64,000 nt of DNA from an uncultured Acidobacteriia bacterium (GCA_903909435.1 CAIVVT010000062.1:62001-126000); one strand, 5' to 3'; positions 42,593-51,935 are shown, counted from the first letter of the stretch. Made by a program: numbers and translations. The notes: generated from the letters alone by a model not told the origin.

Positions 42593-45550
42593 ATGTTGAT
42601 CGCCCGCACGTCGCATCTCTGGTTCGCCGGTCTGCTCGCTTTCCTGGGCAGTCCAGGCAATGCGCAGTCGCTGATTCCATCGGCCCCGGTCAGCGCCGTT
42701 CACGCTGCGCATGAGGCCGCGGTAGAGACGACCGGCGTCTGGCGTGGCCGAATCGAGTCCCTGGTTGTGGACAACAGAGAAATGGGGACAAGCCGGACGA
42801 GGCAGTTCTTGCGCTCCTCCGAGGCGACTTACGAGCTGCTCGATTCTGGCCGGCGGGCACTGCGCGCGGGTTCGATTGTGGAACTCACGGGAAGAGTTGC
42901 GGGGGCACGTATCACGACGGAGCAGGTGATCAGCAGGACCGCCGCCAGCGATGCAGGATCATGCACGGCGTTGGGGGAGCAGCGGTTGGCTGTCATCCTG
43001 GCTTCCTTCCCCAGCAAGCCGTTGCTGTCCTCCGTGACTCCCGCGCTGCTGCGTTCGAGCCTGTTTGGCGAAGGGCGGACACTCGATGGCTTCTTGCGGG
43101 AATCCTCTTTCGGGCAAAGCTGGTTGAGCGGCGACGTGTTTGGCCCCTTCATTCTGGACGGTGACTATTTCGATCAGCCGCTTGCCGTGCGCGACGCGGC
43201 GGTGCGGGCTGTAGCGCCGTCCGCCACTCTTGCTGGATACAACCGCATCGTCGTCGTAGCCCCGCAGGGCGAGACGGGCATGGAGTCCGGGGGCATGGCG
43301 CTGCTTGGTTGCGGACCAATCCCGTCACCGCAGGGCGAACTTTATGCGTCCTCCATCTGGCTGGGTGCAGAGAGCCTGGTCTCGCAGAACCAGGTGGTCG
43401 AGATCGCCGCACATGAACTGGGGCACGGATTTGGCCTGGAACACGCGCGCTTCGCGGACTATGGCAGCGAGTCGCTCGGCCCGGCCGGGCAGGCGCCCGC
43501 GCCCTGGGATGCGCTTCACGAATACGGCGACAGTTATTCGAACATGGGTCGGAATTCGGCTCAATGGGCCGCGCCGCAGAAGGCGGAGATCGGCTGGCTC
43601 CGCATCGAAACAGGATTCCAATCGGTGACTGCCGGGGGCGACTTCCGTGTGTCGCCATATGAGCTGCAAGGCGGTGTGCAGGCCCTGCGCATCCGGCGAG
43701 ATCCTGCCGGTGAGGATTGGCTGTGGCTCGAGTACCGCCAGAACCGGGGGGCATTTGACGCCACGTTGCCGTTGGCGGCTTTCGACGGTGCTCTCGCACA
43801 CTACGCAGACCCTGCGCTGGCTCCCACGGTGGCGGATGTGGATGCCGCCGCGTACAGCAATCTGGTGAGCTTCCATCCGCAACCCGGCTCCGCGGCCGGC
43901 CCGGTACTGCGGTCTGGAGAGACTTGGGCCGATCCTTACGGCAGCTTGCGATTGAGCGTGACTGCGGCTACCCCCGCGAGGCTCGACGTCACAGTTGCCT
44001 ATGCGCCCGCTCCGGCCTGTCCGGCATCTCTCGGAACCGTCCCTGCGCTCACGAGCGGCAGTGATGGCAGCCAGATTACAGTTCAGGCCAGCAACGGGTG
44101 CGTGTGGACCGCAGACGCTTCGGTCGCCTGGATTCAATTGGGTTCGCTAGTTTCCGGATCGGGCAACGGCGCTGTGAGTTTCACGGTTACGGCCAATCCA
44201 TCCGTCTCGCCGCGGTGGGGCAAGATCAGCGTGGGCGGCGCATTCGCGGTAATCACGCAGGCAGGCGCGTCCAGCGGGATGACGCTGAGTCCCCTGTCGG
44301 CTGCCTTCACGTCCGCCGGCGGCAACGGGGGGATAGCAGTTTCGACCAGCGCGCCGGATCTTGCGTGGACAACCGGCGTCGATGCGGACTGGATTACCGA
44401 CATCGAATGTTCCTGCGGGCTTGAGGTTGGCCCCGCATCGATTCGCTACATTGTCGCCGCCAATGCTGGAGCTGCGCGATCCGCCTCGATCAGCATTGGC
44501 GGATTAGCTTTCAAAGTAACGCAGGACGCGGGAGCACCCGATCGGACCCCGGCGTGGAACCTTCTCGCTCCGCGCGACGCACCGTCAGCGCGCCTCAACC
44601 AGGCGTTTGCGCCGTTCTCAAGTCTGGGCCGGGCGATCCTGTACGGCGGACAGTGGGACTTGGACTTCTCGGCCGAGACCTGGCTTTGGAGCGGCTCGGA
44701 GTGGACTCTTCTGCAACCGGTCGACAACCCCGGGCTTCTCGCCGGGCACGCCATGGCGTACGACGCCAAACACGGGCAGATCGTTTTGTTTGGCGGGCAA
44801 AGCGGTACGAGTTATGAGATGGCCGATCGAACCTGGGTGTTCGATGGCGCGAACTGGGAACAGTTGCACCCGGCTGCCATTCCGCCTGCACGGATCGGTC
44901 ACGCCATGGCCTACGATGCCGTGAACGGAAACGTGGTTCTGTTCGGAGGATCCGGAATGCAAGGCGAGCTGGACGACACATGGATCTGGGATGGAGTCAA
45001 CTGGGCCCAGGCGAGCAGCCATACAAGCCCGCTGCCGCGTTCGGGACACGGGATGACCTTCGACGCCGGGCAGGGCCAAGTGGTGCTGTTTGGCGGCATG
45101 AAGGGCTCGGGCGTGCCCACCTGGTTTTCCGATACCTGGGTGTGGGATGGACAAAACTGGCAACCCAAATCGGTCGCCACACCGCCGGCGGCCCGCACAG
45201 ATATGGTGTTGGCGTACCATCCGGCCCTGCGGGCGGTAGTGATGATCGGCGGCACCGGAGGCAAGTCGGTTACTGCCTCCGGCTGGAACTACGATTTCCG
45301 CAAGGAAACCTGGCTCTGGGACGGTGAACGATGGACTCAGCAGTTTCCCGAGGGTCAACCCGGGCCCGCCTACACCTTGGGAGCCGCCTACGACGAGTCG
45401 CTACAGGCGTTGACCGTTCACTTGGGCGACGATCTCACCTGCGTATCGAGAGGTCCCAAGACGCTGCATCTGACCGGAGCCGCCAAAGTCAGAGCGCGGA
45501 TCCCCGTCGAACCCCCGCGGAACGGCAAGCCTCCCCAGCGCACGCCTTGA
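42593..45550 (+). CDS. Secreted M11-type metalloprotease with BACON and Kelch modules
   Basis: A 985-residue exported protein. The ATG at 42593 follows AGGGG and gives a signal peptide (to about residue 24, ending GNAQS). A catalytic domain spans ~120-470 with the zinc motif HELGHGFGLEH (274-284) followed by GSESLGP, the form found in gametolysin-like peptidases (family M11). Two BACON-type beta domains follow from about residue 475: CPASLG...ASNGCVWTADASVAWIQLGS, then GGNGGIAVSTSAPDLAWTTG. About six Kelch repeats run from ~residue 680 to 910 with ILYGGQWDLDF, IVLFGGQSG, VVLFGGSGM, VVLFGGMKG and MIGGTGG each followed by W-x-W/D. The modules suggest binding to an extracellular polymer. It stands alone between efflux and sugar genes. 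Confidence 0.85.
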   Translation: MLIARTSHLWFAGLLAFLGSPGNAQSLIPSAPVSAVHAAHEAAVETTGVWRGRIESLVVDNREMGTSRTRQFLRSSEATYELLDSGRRALRAGSIVELTGRVAGARITTEQVISRTAASDAGSCTALGEQRLAVILASFPSKPLLSSVTPALLRSSLFGEGRTLDGFLRESSFGQSWLSGDVFGPFILDGDYFDQPLAVRDAAVRAVAPSATLAGYNRIVVVAPQGETGMESGGMALLGCGPIPSPQGELYASSIWLGAESLVSQNQVVEIAAHELGHGFGLEHARFADYGSESLGPAGQAPAPWDALHEYGDSYSNMGRNSAQWAAPQKAEIGWLRIETGFQSVTAGGDFRVSPYELQGGVQALRIRRDPAGEDWLWLEYRQNRGAFDATLPLAAFDGALAHYADPALAPTVADVDAAAYSNLVSFHPQPGSAAGPVLRSGETWADPYGSLRLSVTAATPARLDVTVAYAPAPACPASLGTVPALTSGSDGSQITVQASNGCVWTADASVAWIQLGSLVSGSGNGAVSFTVTANPSVSPRWGKISVGGAFAVITQAGASSGMTLSPLSAAFTSAGGNGGIAVSTSAPDLAWTTGVDADWITDIECSCGLEVGPASIRYIVAANAGAARSASISIGGLAFKVTQDAGAPDRTPAWNLLAPRDAPSARLNQAFAPFSSLGRAILYGGQWDLDFSAETWLWSGSEWTLLQPVDNPGLLAGHAMAYDAKHGQIVLFGGQSGTSYEMADRTWVFDGANWEQLHPAAIPPARIGHAMAYDAVNGNVVLFGGSGMQGELDDTWIWDGVNWAQASSHTSPLPRSGHGMTFDAGQGQVVLFGGMKGSGVPTWFSDTWVWDGQNWQPKSVATPPAARTDMVLAYHPALRAVVMIGGTGGKSVTASGWNYDFRKETWLWDGERWTQQFPEGQPGPAYTLGAAYDESLQALTVHLGDDLTCVSRGPKTLHLTGAAKVRARIPVEPPRNGKPPQRTP

Positions 45551-45602
45551 GCATGCGCCGCGCAGGGTGCGCAACGCGTCGGCCCGGTTGACGCAACTGT
45601 CC

Positions 45603-46640
45603 TTATCGCTGCACCCTGCCGCTGCCGCCACCCTTGATCAGCGCTTCGACCTCGGCCTTTGTGAAGCGGTTGAAGTCGCCCGGAATTGAGTGCTTCAAGC
45701 ACGATGCGGCTACTGCGAACTCCAGAGCGGCCTGGGCCGTTCCCAGGTTCAGCAAGCCGTAAATCAACCCGCCTCCAAACGCGTCGCCGCCGCCCACGCG
45801 ATCCACGATATGGGTGATGTCGTAGCGCGAGCTGAGGATGAATTCCTGTCCGTTGTGCAGGCACGCCGACCAGCCGTTGTGCGAAGCCGAGAAGCTCTCG
45901 CGCAGTGTGATGGCGATGGCTTTCACGTTCGGATACGTCGCCAGTACCCGCTCCGCCAGCGCCTGGTACTTATCCGATTCGAGCTTGCCCGACTCGACGT
46001 TGACGCCCGCCTCGATACCGAGCGCTTTTTGCACGTCCTCTTCGTTGGCGATAACGTAATCGACGTACTTCGTCACCTCCGACATCACTTCCTTCGAACT
46101 CTTACCGTATTTCCACAGATTCTTACGGTAGTTCAGGTCCACCGAAACGGCGACGCCCGCCGCGCGCGCGGCCTGCACGCTTTCGATGGTCAGGTCGGCG
46201 CAGCTCTGGGTCAGCGCCGGTGTGATGCCTGTTACGTGGAACCACGCGGCATCGCTGAAGATAGCCTTCCAGTCAAAATCGCCCGGCTTGGCCATGGCTA
46301 TGGACGAGTTGGCGCGGTCGTAGGTGACTTTCGAGGGACGCTGGTTCGCGCCGCTCTCGACAAAGTAGATACCGAAGCGTCCCGCGCCCGGCTTGATGTG
46401 CGAAACGTCGATGCCGAAGCCGCGCATCTGGTACAGGAACGCGTCGGTAATCGGATTGTTCGCCGGCAGCGCCGTGATGTACCGCGCTGGCTGGCCATAA
46501 TTCGCCAGCGATACCGCGACGTTCGCCTCGCCTCCGCCGAAGGTCGCCTGCATCAGCGGCGAGGTGAGGAATCGCTCGAATCCGGGCGGGGCCAAACGCA
46601 GCATGATTTCGCCGAACGTGACCACGGTCTTCTGGGACAT
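45603..46640 (-). CDS. kdgK: 2-keto-3-deoxygluconate kinase (PfkB family)
   Basis: Cytosolic ATP-dependent kinase of 345 residues; probably phosphorylates KDG to KDPG, the last step before the Entner-Doudoroff aldolase. The frame is open upstream, but ATG 46640 has GAGGT about nine bases upstream and gives the family N-terminus [20 protein letters not shown]. Other marks are [40 protein letters not shown] and [18 protein letters not shown] with catalytic Asp286. KDG kinase is inferred from the N-terminus (EIMLRL...) and length; a general sugar kinase is the alternative. It lies 13 bp after an exported Rid-like protein and is probably co-transcribed. Confidence 0.88.
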   Translation of the reverse strand: MSQKTVVTFGEIMLRLAPPGFERFLTSPLMQATFGGGEANVAVSLANYGQPARYITALPANNPITDAFLYQMRGFGIDVSHIKPGAGRFGIYFVESGANQRPSKVTYDRANSSIAMAKPGDFDWKAIFSDAAWFHVTGITPALTQSCADLTIESVQAARAAGVAVSVDLNYRKNLWKYGKSSKEVMSEVTKYVDYVIANEEDVQKALGIEAGVNVESGKLESDKYQALAERVLATYPNVKAIAITLRESFSASHNGWSACLHNGQEFILSSRYDITHIVDRVGGGDAFGGGLIYGLLNLGTAQAALEFAVAASCLKHSIPGDFNRFTKAEVEALIKGGGSGRVQR

Positions 46641-46653
46641 AGGATGAATACCT

Positions 46654-47673
46654 CTAATTAGAATTGGAGACGGTGGCGATGGCCTCGATGGCGAACGCCC
46701 CGTCCATCGCCGGCAGGCCCTCGAAAACCGTCTTGCGGATGCCCGCCGGTTCGTGCGCCGCATCGAGATAGGGCGTGCCCGTGCGCCGCGCCAGATCGGC
46801 GAGCTGGGTACTGAGTGGATAAAAAGTTACAAAGACGGCATTCTTGAGCGTCGAATTGGCGCTTCTCAGGGTCCGTTCGAGCCGCTCGTACGCCAGGCGC
46901 GCGTCGTCCTCGGAGTACGAGAATGCCATTTGCGCGCCGCTGAAAACAAGCGCCTGTGCGGACGTCGCAGGCCCATTGAGCCGTACCGCCCCTTCACACC
47001 AGGTGGTGGATTGCGCGGGCAGTCGCTGCGGCTGGATCCAGACCACTCCATCGAGCAGAGCGTGGCCTTCGACGGAAGGCACGTAGCACGTCGCGTGCAG
47101 CAATTCGCCAGCCTGTTTCAGTTTCGATAGAGCGGCCTCGCTCGATTCGGCGTCGAAGGCGGCGAATGCCACGCCACCCGGGTTCACGGGGCGGGACTGC
47201 TGCAAAGTGGCTTCCAGTTGCACTTGCGCGCCTTCGAGCGGCAGCGCTCCCACCTGTAGCGTCACCACCACCGGCAGCGACAAACGCTTCTCGGAAAATG
47301 TCTCGGTAACGAGTTGCGGAATGCGCCGCAGGTCTCCGCTGCCCGCGACGAAGGCTCGGATACGAATGAACTGTGCGCCGCGCGACTGCGCCAGCATCCA
47401 CTTCAGCGCGTCGCGCGTCTGCTGGGAGAGTAAACCGTTGTTCGTTAACGGAGCCGCCAGGAAACTCAACCGGATGCCGTCCGTCGGCAGAACCAGCGGC
47501 AGTTGCGGCAGTTGTTCTAGTACCTGGTTCGGCAGTTCGGCTTTCTTGTCCTTCTTCGGCGGGCGGATCACAACCGGTTTATCGCCTGCGCCGATCTGCA
47601 GCGCCGTGCACCCTGCGGCACAGCCCAGGAACGCGAAAACCACCGGTATATAGAGCGCAGTACGCCGTTTCAT
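46654..47673 (-). CDS. Exported, lipoprotein-like protein with two degenerate RidA-like domains
   Basis: A 339-residue protein. ATG 47673 with GAGG seven bases upstream gives [22 protein letters not shown], a leader with a lipobox-like end at Cys18 or Cys22 that does not fully match consensus. Two regions resemble the Rid/YjgF fold: residues ~90-150 ([20 protein letters not shown], then [23 protein letters not shown]) and ~245-330 ([20 protein letters not shown] and [18 protein letters not shown]). The Arg that anchors the substrate in true RidA proteins is not seen in the expected 'P.RT/S' setting. Rid enzymes deaminate reactive imines in the cytosol; an exported two-domain version is unusual. 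It is divergent from pdxR and 13 bp upstream of kdgK. Confidence 0.7.
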   Translation of the reverse strand: MKRRTALYIPVVFAFLGCAAGCTALQIGAGDKPVVIRPPKKDKKAELPNQVLEQLPQLPLVLPTDGIRLSFLAAPLTNNGLLSQQTRDALKWMLAQSRGAQFIRIRAFVAGSGDLRRIPQLVTETFSEKRLSLPVVVTLQVGALPLEGAQVQLEATLQQSRPVNPGGVAFAAFDAESSEAALSKLKQAGELLHATCYVPSVEGHALLDGVVWIQPQRLPAQSTTWCEGAVRLNGPATSAQALVFSGAQMAFSYSEDDARLAYERLERTLRSANSTLKNAVFVTFYPLSTQLADLARRTGTPYLDAAHEPAGIRKTVFEGLPAMDGAFAIEAIATVSNSN

Positions 47674-47755
47674 AACGTGCCTCAACATCCTACCAAACGA
47701 GGGCCGTTCCGGAGCGGATTGATCCAGCTAGGCCAAGGTGGTATGGTGTGGTTCT

Positions 47756-49258
47756 ATGGCCCGGTTGCCCAAGCTCGATGCCACCGTCGAAGAGCCGCTC
47801 TACCGGCAACTGTTCCAGTTCTATCGGGACGAGATCCTCTCGCACCGACTTCCGCCCGGCAGCCGCATGCCGCCCACGCGCGAACTGGCGGCCCAGATTG
47901 GCCTCAATCGCATCACGATTTCCTCGGCTTACGAACTGCTCGAAAGCGAAGGCCTGATCCGCACGCATGGCGGACGAGGCAGCTTCGTGGCCGTGCCGGG
48001 ACAGCTCTTCGAAGACGCCGGTGCGGAGGCTGCCAGCGCGGGCCTGGATTGGGAGGAGCGCCTCAGCGCTTGGCCTCCGTCCGACCAGTCTGCCGGCCCC
48101 GCCGGCGAAATCACGATCAGCTTTGCCACGGCCCGTCCGTCCGAACAACTCTTCCCGGTGGAAGCGTTTCGACAGACCTGCCGCGAGGTTCTCGACAGCG
48201 CGGAAGCGTCTTCGATTTTGCAACTCGGTTCGCCTAACGGCTATCCGCCGTTGCGCCACCACCTGATGGATCGTAGCCGCACGCGCGGCCTGCTCGGCGA
48301 GGACGACGATCTGATCGTCACCAACGGCTGCCAACAGGCGCTCGACCTGCTGCAGCGGCTGTTGGTGAGGCCGGGCGAAGCCGTCCTGGTGGAGGATCCG
48401 ATCTATCCGGGACTGCGCAGCGTCTTCTCGCGGGCTGGCATCAGGCTGCTCGGCGTACCTGTTGGCTCGCAGGGGGTTGACCTGGACGTCCTGGCCCGCC
48501 TGGTCCGCGCTGAGCGGCCGCGTTTGCTGGTAGTCACGCCCAACTTCCAGAATCCGACTGGCGTCACGATGCCCGAGGCGGCACGCCGCGAGTTGCTGCG
48601 AATCGCAGGAACCGCGGCACTTCCCGTTATTGAAAACGACATCTACGGTGAGCTGCGCTATCTCGGCGAGGTTGTGCCGACACTCAAAGCACTCGACACA
48701 GACGGTCTGGTGATCCAGGTGAAGAGCTTCTCGAAGCTCGCCTTTCCAGGCTTGCGCGTGGGTTGGGTGACCGGACCGCGCCCGGTCATCCGGCGTTTGG
48801 CTGAGTTGAAACAGGTGACCGACCTGCACACCGACCATCTGTCGCAGGCTGTCCTGCTGCACTTCGACCGGTCGGGCCGGTTAGAGGCGCATCGCGGCAA
48901 GATCCTCGAAGCCGGGCGCAGCCGGCTGGCCGCAGTGCTGGCGGCGTGTAGCCAGTCTCTTCCCGCTGGTTCGAAGTTCACACGACCCGAGGGCGGCATG
49001 AATCTGTGGGTGCGGTTGCCGGAACCGCTGGATGCTGCGGCGCTTCTGCCCGCGGCGCAGCGGGCCGGGGTGGCCTATTTGCCGTCACCGCTGTTTGAGG
49101 TTTCGCAGCGGCAGCCGGGCGGCTTCCGCCTGAGTTTTGCAGGTTTGGCCGTGGAGCGCATAGAGCGCGGGCTCATGCTCCTCGGTAAGGTTTTTCATAC
49201 AGGTCTGGAGCAGGCGCGGGCGTCGCGCCGCGAAGATCCCGCTCCGGCCATCGTCTGA
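47756..49258 (+). CDS. pdxR: PdxR, MocR-family activator of vitamin B6 synthesis
   Basis: A regulator of the MocR class. A GntR-type winged helix-turn-helix (residues ~9-75: LYRQLFQFYRDEIL, LPPGSRMPPTRELAAQIGLNRITISSAYELLESEGL) is fused to a type-I aminotransferase domain (residues ~115-470) that binds PLP. The PLP lysine is Lys327 in VKSFSKLAFPGLRVGW, preceded by NPTG in NFQNPTGVTMP. I prefer ATG 47756 over the GTG at 47738, which would lengthen the N-terminus by six. Length 500 fits the class. It lies 30 bp upstream of pdxS on the same strand, unlike the common divergent arrangement, so the regulator is probably in the unit it controls. Confidence 0.92.
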   Translation: MARLPKLDATVEEPLYRQLFQFYRDEILSHRLPPGSRMPPTRELAAQIGLNRITISSAYELLESEGLIRTHGGRGSFVAVPGQLFEDAGAEAASAGLDWEERLSAWPPSDQSAGPAGEITISFATARPSEQLFPVEAFRQTCREVLDSAEASSILQLGSPNGYPPLRHHLMDRSRTRGLLGEDDDLIVTNGCQQALDLLQRLLVRPGEAVLVEDPIYPGLRSVFSRAGIRLLGVPVGSQGVDLDVLARLVRAERPRLLVVTPNFQNPTGVTMPEAARRELLRIAGTAALPVIENDIYGELRYLGEVVPTLKALDTDGLVIQVKSFSKLAFPGLRVGWVTGPRPVIRRLAELKQVTDLHTDHLSQAVLLHFDRSGRLEAHRGKILEAGRSRLAAVLAACSQSLPAGSKFTRPEGGMNLWVRLPEPLDAAALLPAAQRAGVAYLPSPLFEVSQRQPGGFRLSFAGLAVERIERGLMLLGKVFHTGLEQARASRREDPAPAIV

Positions 49259-49288
49259 GTTCTGTTTGAACGAAAGGGGCATACAGCC

Positions 49289-50176
49289 ATGAGCTATCTG
49301 GACAACAATTTCCGAGTGAAAATCGGTCTCGCCGAAATGCTGAAGGGCGGCGTCATCATGGACGTTACCAACGCCGAGCAGGCGGCGATTGCGGAGAAGG
49401 CGGGAGCCTGCGCAGTGATGGCGCTGGAGCGCGTTCCCTCCGACATCCGCCGCGACGGCGGAGTGGCGCGCATGTCGGCCATCAGCAAGATTCGCGAGAT
49501 CATGGCCACGGTTTCTATCCCCGTTATGGCCAAGTGCCGCATCGGCCATTTCGTCGAGGCGAATGTGCTCGAAGCGCTCGAAGTGGACTACATCGACGAG
49601 AGCGAAGTGCTGACTCCGGCCGACGAAGAGTTTCACATCGACAAACGCGGCTACAAGGTCCCCTTCGTTTGCGGTTGCCGCAACCTGGGTGAAGCTCTGC
49701 GCCGCATTGCCGAGGGCGCCGCGATGATCCGCACCAAGGGTGAAGCGGGCTCGGGCAACATCGTCGAGGCCGTGCGGCACATGCGCACCGTCGTCCGGGA
49801 GATGAAGCAGCTTACGGTTTTGGGCCACGAGGAATTGGTCGCCGCCGCCAAGAACCTGCAGGCGCCTCTCGAACTCGTGGAATACGTTCACGAGCACGGC
49901 AAACTGCCGGTGCCGAACTTCTCCGCAGGCGGCGTGGCGACTCCCGCCGACGCGGCTCTCTGCCGTTTGCTGGGCGCGGAAGCCGTGTTCGTTGGTAGCG
50001 GCATCTACAAGTCCTCCGACCCCGAAAAGCGCGCCAAAGCCATCGTGAAGGCCTGCACGAACTACAACGACGCGAAGGCAGTGCTGGAAGCGAGCGAAGA
50101 GCTCGGCGACGCCATGCCGGGCCTCGAGATCTCGAAGATCCCCGAGGGTGAGTTGCTCCAAACGCGCGGCTGGTGA
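49289..50176 (+). CDS. pdxS: Pyridoxal 5'-phosphate synthase, synthase subunit
   Basis: Lyase subunit of the R5P-dependent B6 pathway, joining ribose 5-phosphate, glyceraldehyde 3-phosphate and ammonia into PLP in a dodecameric (beta/alpha)8 barrel. 295 residues, as expected. Active-site Asp25 is in GGVIMDVTN, Lys82 (which forms the R5P Schiff base) in [15 protein letters not shown], and Lys150 in [11 protein letters not shown]. The ATG at 49289 follows GAAAGGGG. The ammonia comes from PdxT, encoded downstream beyond a palindromic repeat. Confidence 0.98.
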   Translation: MSYLDNNFRVKIGLAEMLKGGVIMDVTNAEQAAIAEKAGACAVMALERVPSDIRRDGGVARMSAISKIREIMATVSIPVMAKCRIGHFVEANVLEALEVDYIDESEVLTPADEEFHIDKRGYKVPFVCGCRNLGEALRRIAEGAAMIRTKGEAGSGNIVEAVRHMRTVVREMKQLTVLGHEELVAAAKNLQAPLELVEYVHEHGKLPVPNFSAGGVATPADAALCRLLGAEAVFVGSGIYKSSDPEKRAKAIVKACTNYNDAKAVLEASEELGDAMPGLEISKIPEGELLQTRGW

Positions 50177-50247
50177 GGCGGCTGCGGTACCCATTCGCAG
50201 CTCAAGGGAGTTAGCGTTCGATCGTAAAGTCTTGGATTGATTGGCCT

Positions 50248-50351
50248 TGTGGCGCACGCTTTAGCGTGCCGTGCCGACAATCCTGTCGGCATTCGGAACC
50301 AACCGGACGTGGACAGGAGTGTCCACGCTGCACGCTGAAGAGTGCGCCACA
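50248..50351. repeat. Nested palindromic repeat, family 1, copy B
   Basis: A 104-bp element with outer arms TGTGGCGCACGCTTTAGCG and CGCTGAAGAGTGCGCCACA, and inner hairpins GCCGACA/TGTCGGC and GTGGACA/TGTCCAC. Its reverse complement matches copy A at 11656-11753 closely, so the two copies are inverted; only the central spacer differs in length. It separates pdxS from pdxT and so probably lies inside their transcript. Confidence 0.9.
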
Positions 50352-50393
50352 AAGGGCCGTCCGAAGCAAATCGAAGCATGAAATGGAGCCGCG

Positions 50394-50954
50394 ATGAGAG
50401 TCGGCGTGCTCGCCCTGCAGGGCGATTTTGAGGCCCATATGAAAGCACTGAAGCGGGTCGGCGCGGAGCCGGTGGAAGTGCGGACCGCGGCGGAACTCGA
50501 CACGGTTCGGGGACTGATCATCCCCGGCGGCGAAAGCACCACCATGCTCAAACTGATGGGTTATTACGAACTGTTCGAACCGCTGAGGGCATTCGGAGGG
50601 CAACGCCCCGTTTTCGGCACATGCGCCGGAGCGATCCTGATCGCCAGCGAGGTCCTGAACCCATCTCAGGCATCCTTGAATCTCGTCGATCTCACCGTCG
50701 AACGCAACGGCTACGGGAGGCAACTCGACAGTCGAGTGGTGAGCGTGACGCAGTACGGCTTAGGGGGCGATCCGGAGGTGGAGGTCGTGCTGATTCGCGC
50801 CCCCATCGTCCGCCGCACGGGCGGACAGGTTCTCGCGAGTTACCTGGATTCCCCGATCCTGGTGGACTATGGCCGGCACATGGCGGCGACGTTCCATCCG
50901 GAACTGACAGACGATACCCGCGTTCACAAACTGTTCCTGTCCAAGGTCAACTGA
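50394..50954 (+). CDS. pdxT: Pyridoxal 5'-phosphate synthase, glutaminase subunit
   Basis: Class I glutaminase that hydrolyses glutamine and channels ammonia to PdxS. 186 residues, standard for the family. The catalytic triad is Cys77 in FGTCAGAIL, His168 and Glu170 in ATFHPE. Other marks are RVGVLALQGDFEAHMKAL at the N-terminus and LIIPGGESTTM in the oxyanion region. The ATG at 50394 is about 40 bp after the palindromic repeat that interrupts the pdxS-pdxT spacer. Confidence 0.98.
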   Translation: MRVGVLALQGDFEAHMKALKRVGAEPVEVRTAAELDTVRGLIIPGGESTTMLKLMGYYELFEPLRAFGGQRPVFGTCAGAILIASEVLNPSQASLNLVDLTVERNGYGRQLDSRVVSVTQYGLGGDPEVEVVLIRAPIVRRTGGQVLASYLDSPILVDYGRHMAATFHPELTDDTRVHKLFLSKVN

Positions 50955-50991
50955 CAGGGTCGGGTCATCGCCAACAAGGGACAATGGAGTT

Positions 50992-51447
50992 ATGAGTGTG
51001 CCGCGCCCTAAACGAGTCCTGTTCGTGTGCATCGGCAACGCCTTCCGTAGCCAGATGGCGGAGGCCTTCGGCCGCAGTTTGGGACGCCATCTGCTGGCGC
51101 CTGCCAGCGCGGGGTTGAGCCCTGTTTTCGAGTTACCCGAGGGTACCCTGCGGGTGATGCAGGAGAAGGGCATCGACATCTCAGCCCAGTTTCCTAAATC
51201 CCTGAGCAGTCTGGATTTGAAGAGCTACGATCTGATTGTAAACATGACCGGCCTACCGATTCCGAGCCTATCATCGGTGAACGCCCGCAACTGGATTGTG
51301 CCCGATCCGGTGGGCCGGCCCGACGCGATTCTGCGGGAGGTACGGGATGAAATCGAGAGTCTGGTGATGGGGTTGGTCCTGGAACTGCGGAAGCAGGCCG
51401 AACCGCCGGAACGGATCAGGTTGAAACCCAAACTACGCGGAGTCTAA
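50992..51447 (+). CDS. Low-molecular-weight protein tyrosine phosphatase or ArsC-like protein
   Basis: A 151-residue cytosolic protein. The phosphatase P-loop is intact: Cys13-x5-Arg19 in VLFVCIGNAFRSQMAEA. The general acid Asp105 is in VPDPVGRP, where low-molecular-weight phosphatases and thioredoxin-type arsenate reductases both have DP. The sequence between (ASAGLSPVFELPEGTLRVMQEKGIDIS) is typical. Arsenate reductases of this fold usually carry further redox cysteines near residues 80-90; none is visible here, so a phosphatase is more likely. The gene is 37 bp downstream of pdxT. Confidence 0.88.
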   Translation: MSVPRPKRVLFVCIGNAFRSQMAEAFGRSLGRHLLAPASAGLSPVFELPEGTLRVMQEKGIDISAQFPKSLSSLDLKSYDLIVNMTGLPIPSLSSVNARNWIVPDPVGRPDAILREVRDEIESLVMGLVLELRKQAEPPERIRLKPKLRGV

Positions 51448-51524
51448 TGGCACCGCAACTGCCTTCATCGATTTGACATCGGCTGCGGCCTCTGGCGACA
51501 ATGAAAAGGTTCACCCCACGTCGT

Positions 51525-51611
51525 GCGGATGTGGCGGAATTGGCAGACGCGCTAGATTCAGGTTCTAGTAGGGGCAACTCTGTGGAGGTTCAAGTCCTCT
51601 CATCCGCACCA
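51525..51611 (+). tRNA. tRNA-Leu (anticodon CAG)
   Basis: An 87-nt class II tRNA with encoded CCA at 51609-51611. The 7-bp acceptor stem GCGGATG/CATCCGC (51525-51531 with 51601-51607) is intact. Anticodon stem CTAGA/TCTAG frames the loop TTCAGGT, giving CAG. There is a long variable arm (GTAGGGGCAACTCTG region), and the T arm is GGAGG-TTCAAGT-CCTCT. The 3' end lies beside an integrase relic, which marks this tRNA as a past attachment site. Confidence 0.97.
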
Positions 51612-51639
51612 AAGAATTCCAAAGAGTTATTGGGCCTCA

Positions 51640-51935
51640 TCAGTTCGGCGTCTCCGATTGGTGTACCGGAGTTTGTGCCATTCTTTGGTGTTCCTTCTCC
51701 AGCAATTCTTCAGCTAGGAGCCGAGCCCTTTGTGTGTCTCCCTGGTCGGTGATGTTGTACCGTTCGAAGACGCTGCGGGTTGGTGATCGGCAAGCTTCAT
51801 GATCACCGTTTCGGCAATACCTGCCCGACGGAGATTTCGCACGGCAGTCCTTTGCAAATCGTGAAAAGTAGGTTCGGAACGGGTCCCCTTCTTTTCGAAT
51901 CCACGCGGAGCTTGGAAAAGACGCCTTCGCTTGGC
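51640..51935 (-). pseudogene. Tyrosine integrase C-terminal fragment, frameshifted
   Basis: Reading the minus strand in two frames recovers the end of a phage-type tyrosine recombinase. From ~51935 to ~51783 it reads PTFHDLQRTAVRNLRRAG and then ETVIMKLADHQ. One base later (a single deletion) it continues TRSVFERYNITDQGDTQRAR to the stop at 51640. The second segment has the catalytic Tyr in FERYNI. In the first, HDLQ replaces the usual HDLR, which would remove the second catalytic Arg. No N-terminal part is visible upstream. The remnant lies 28 bp from tRNA-Leu. Confidence 0.8.
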
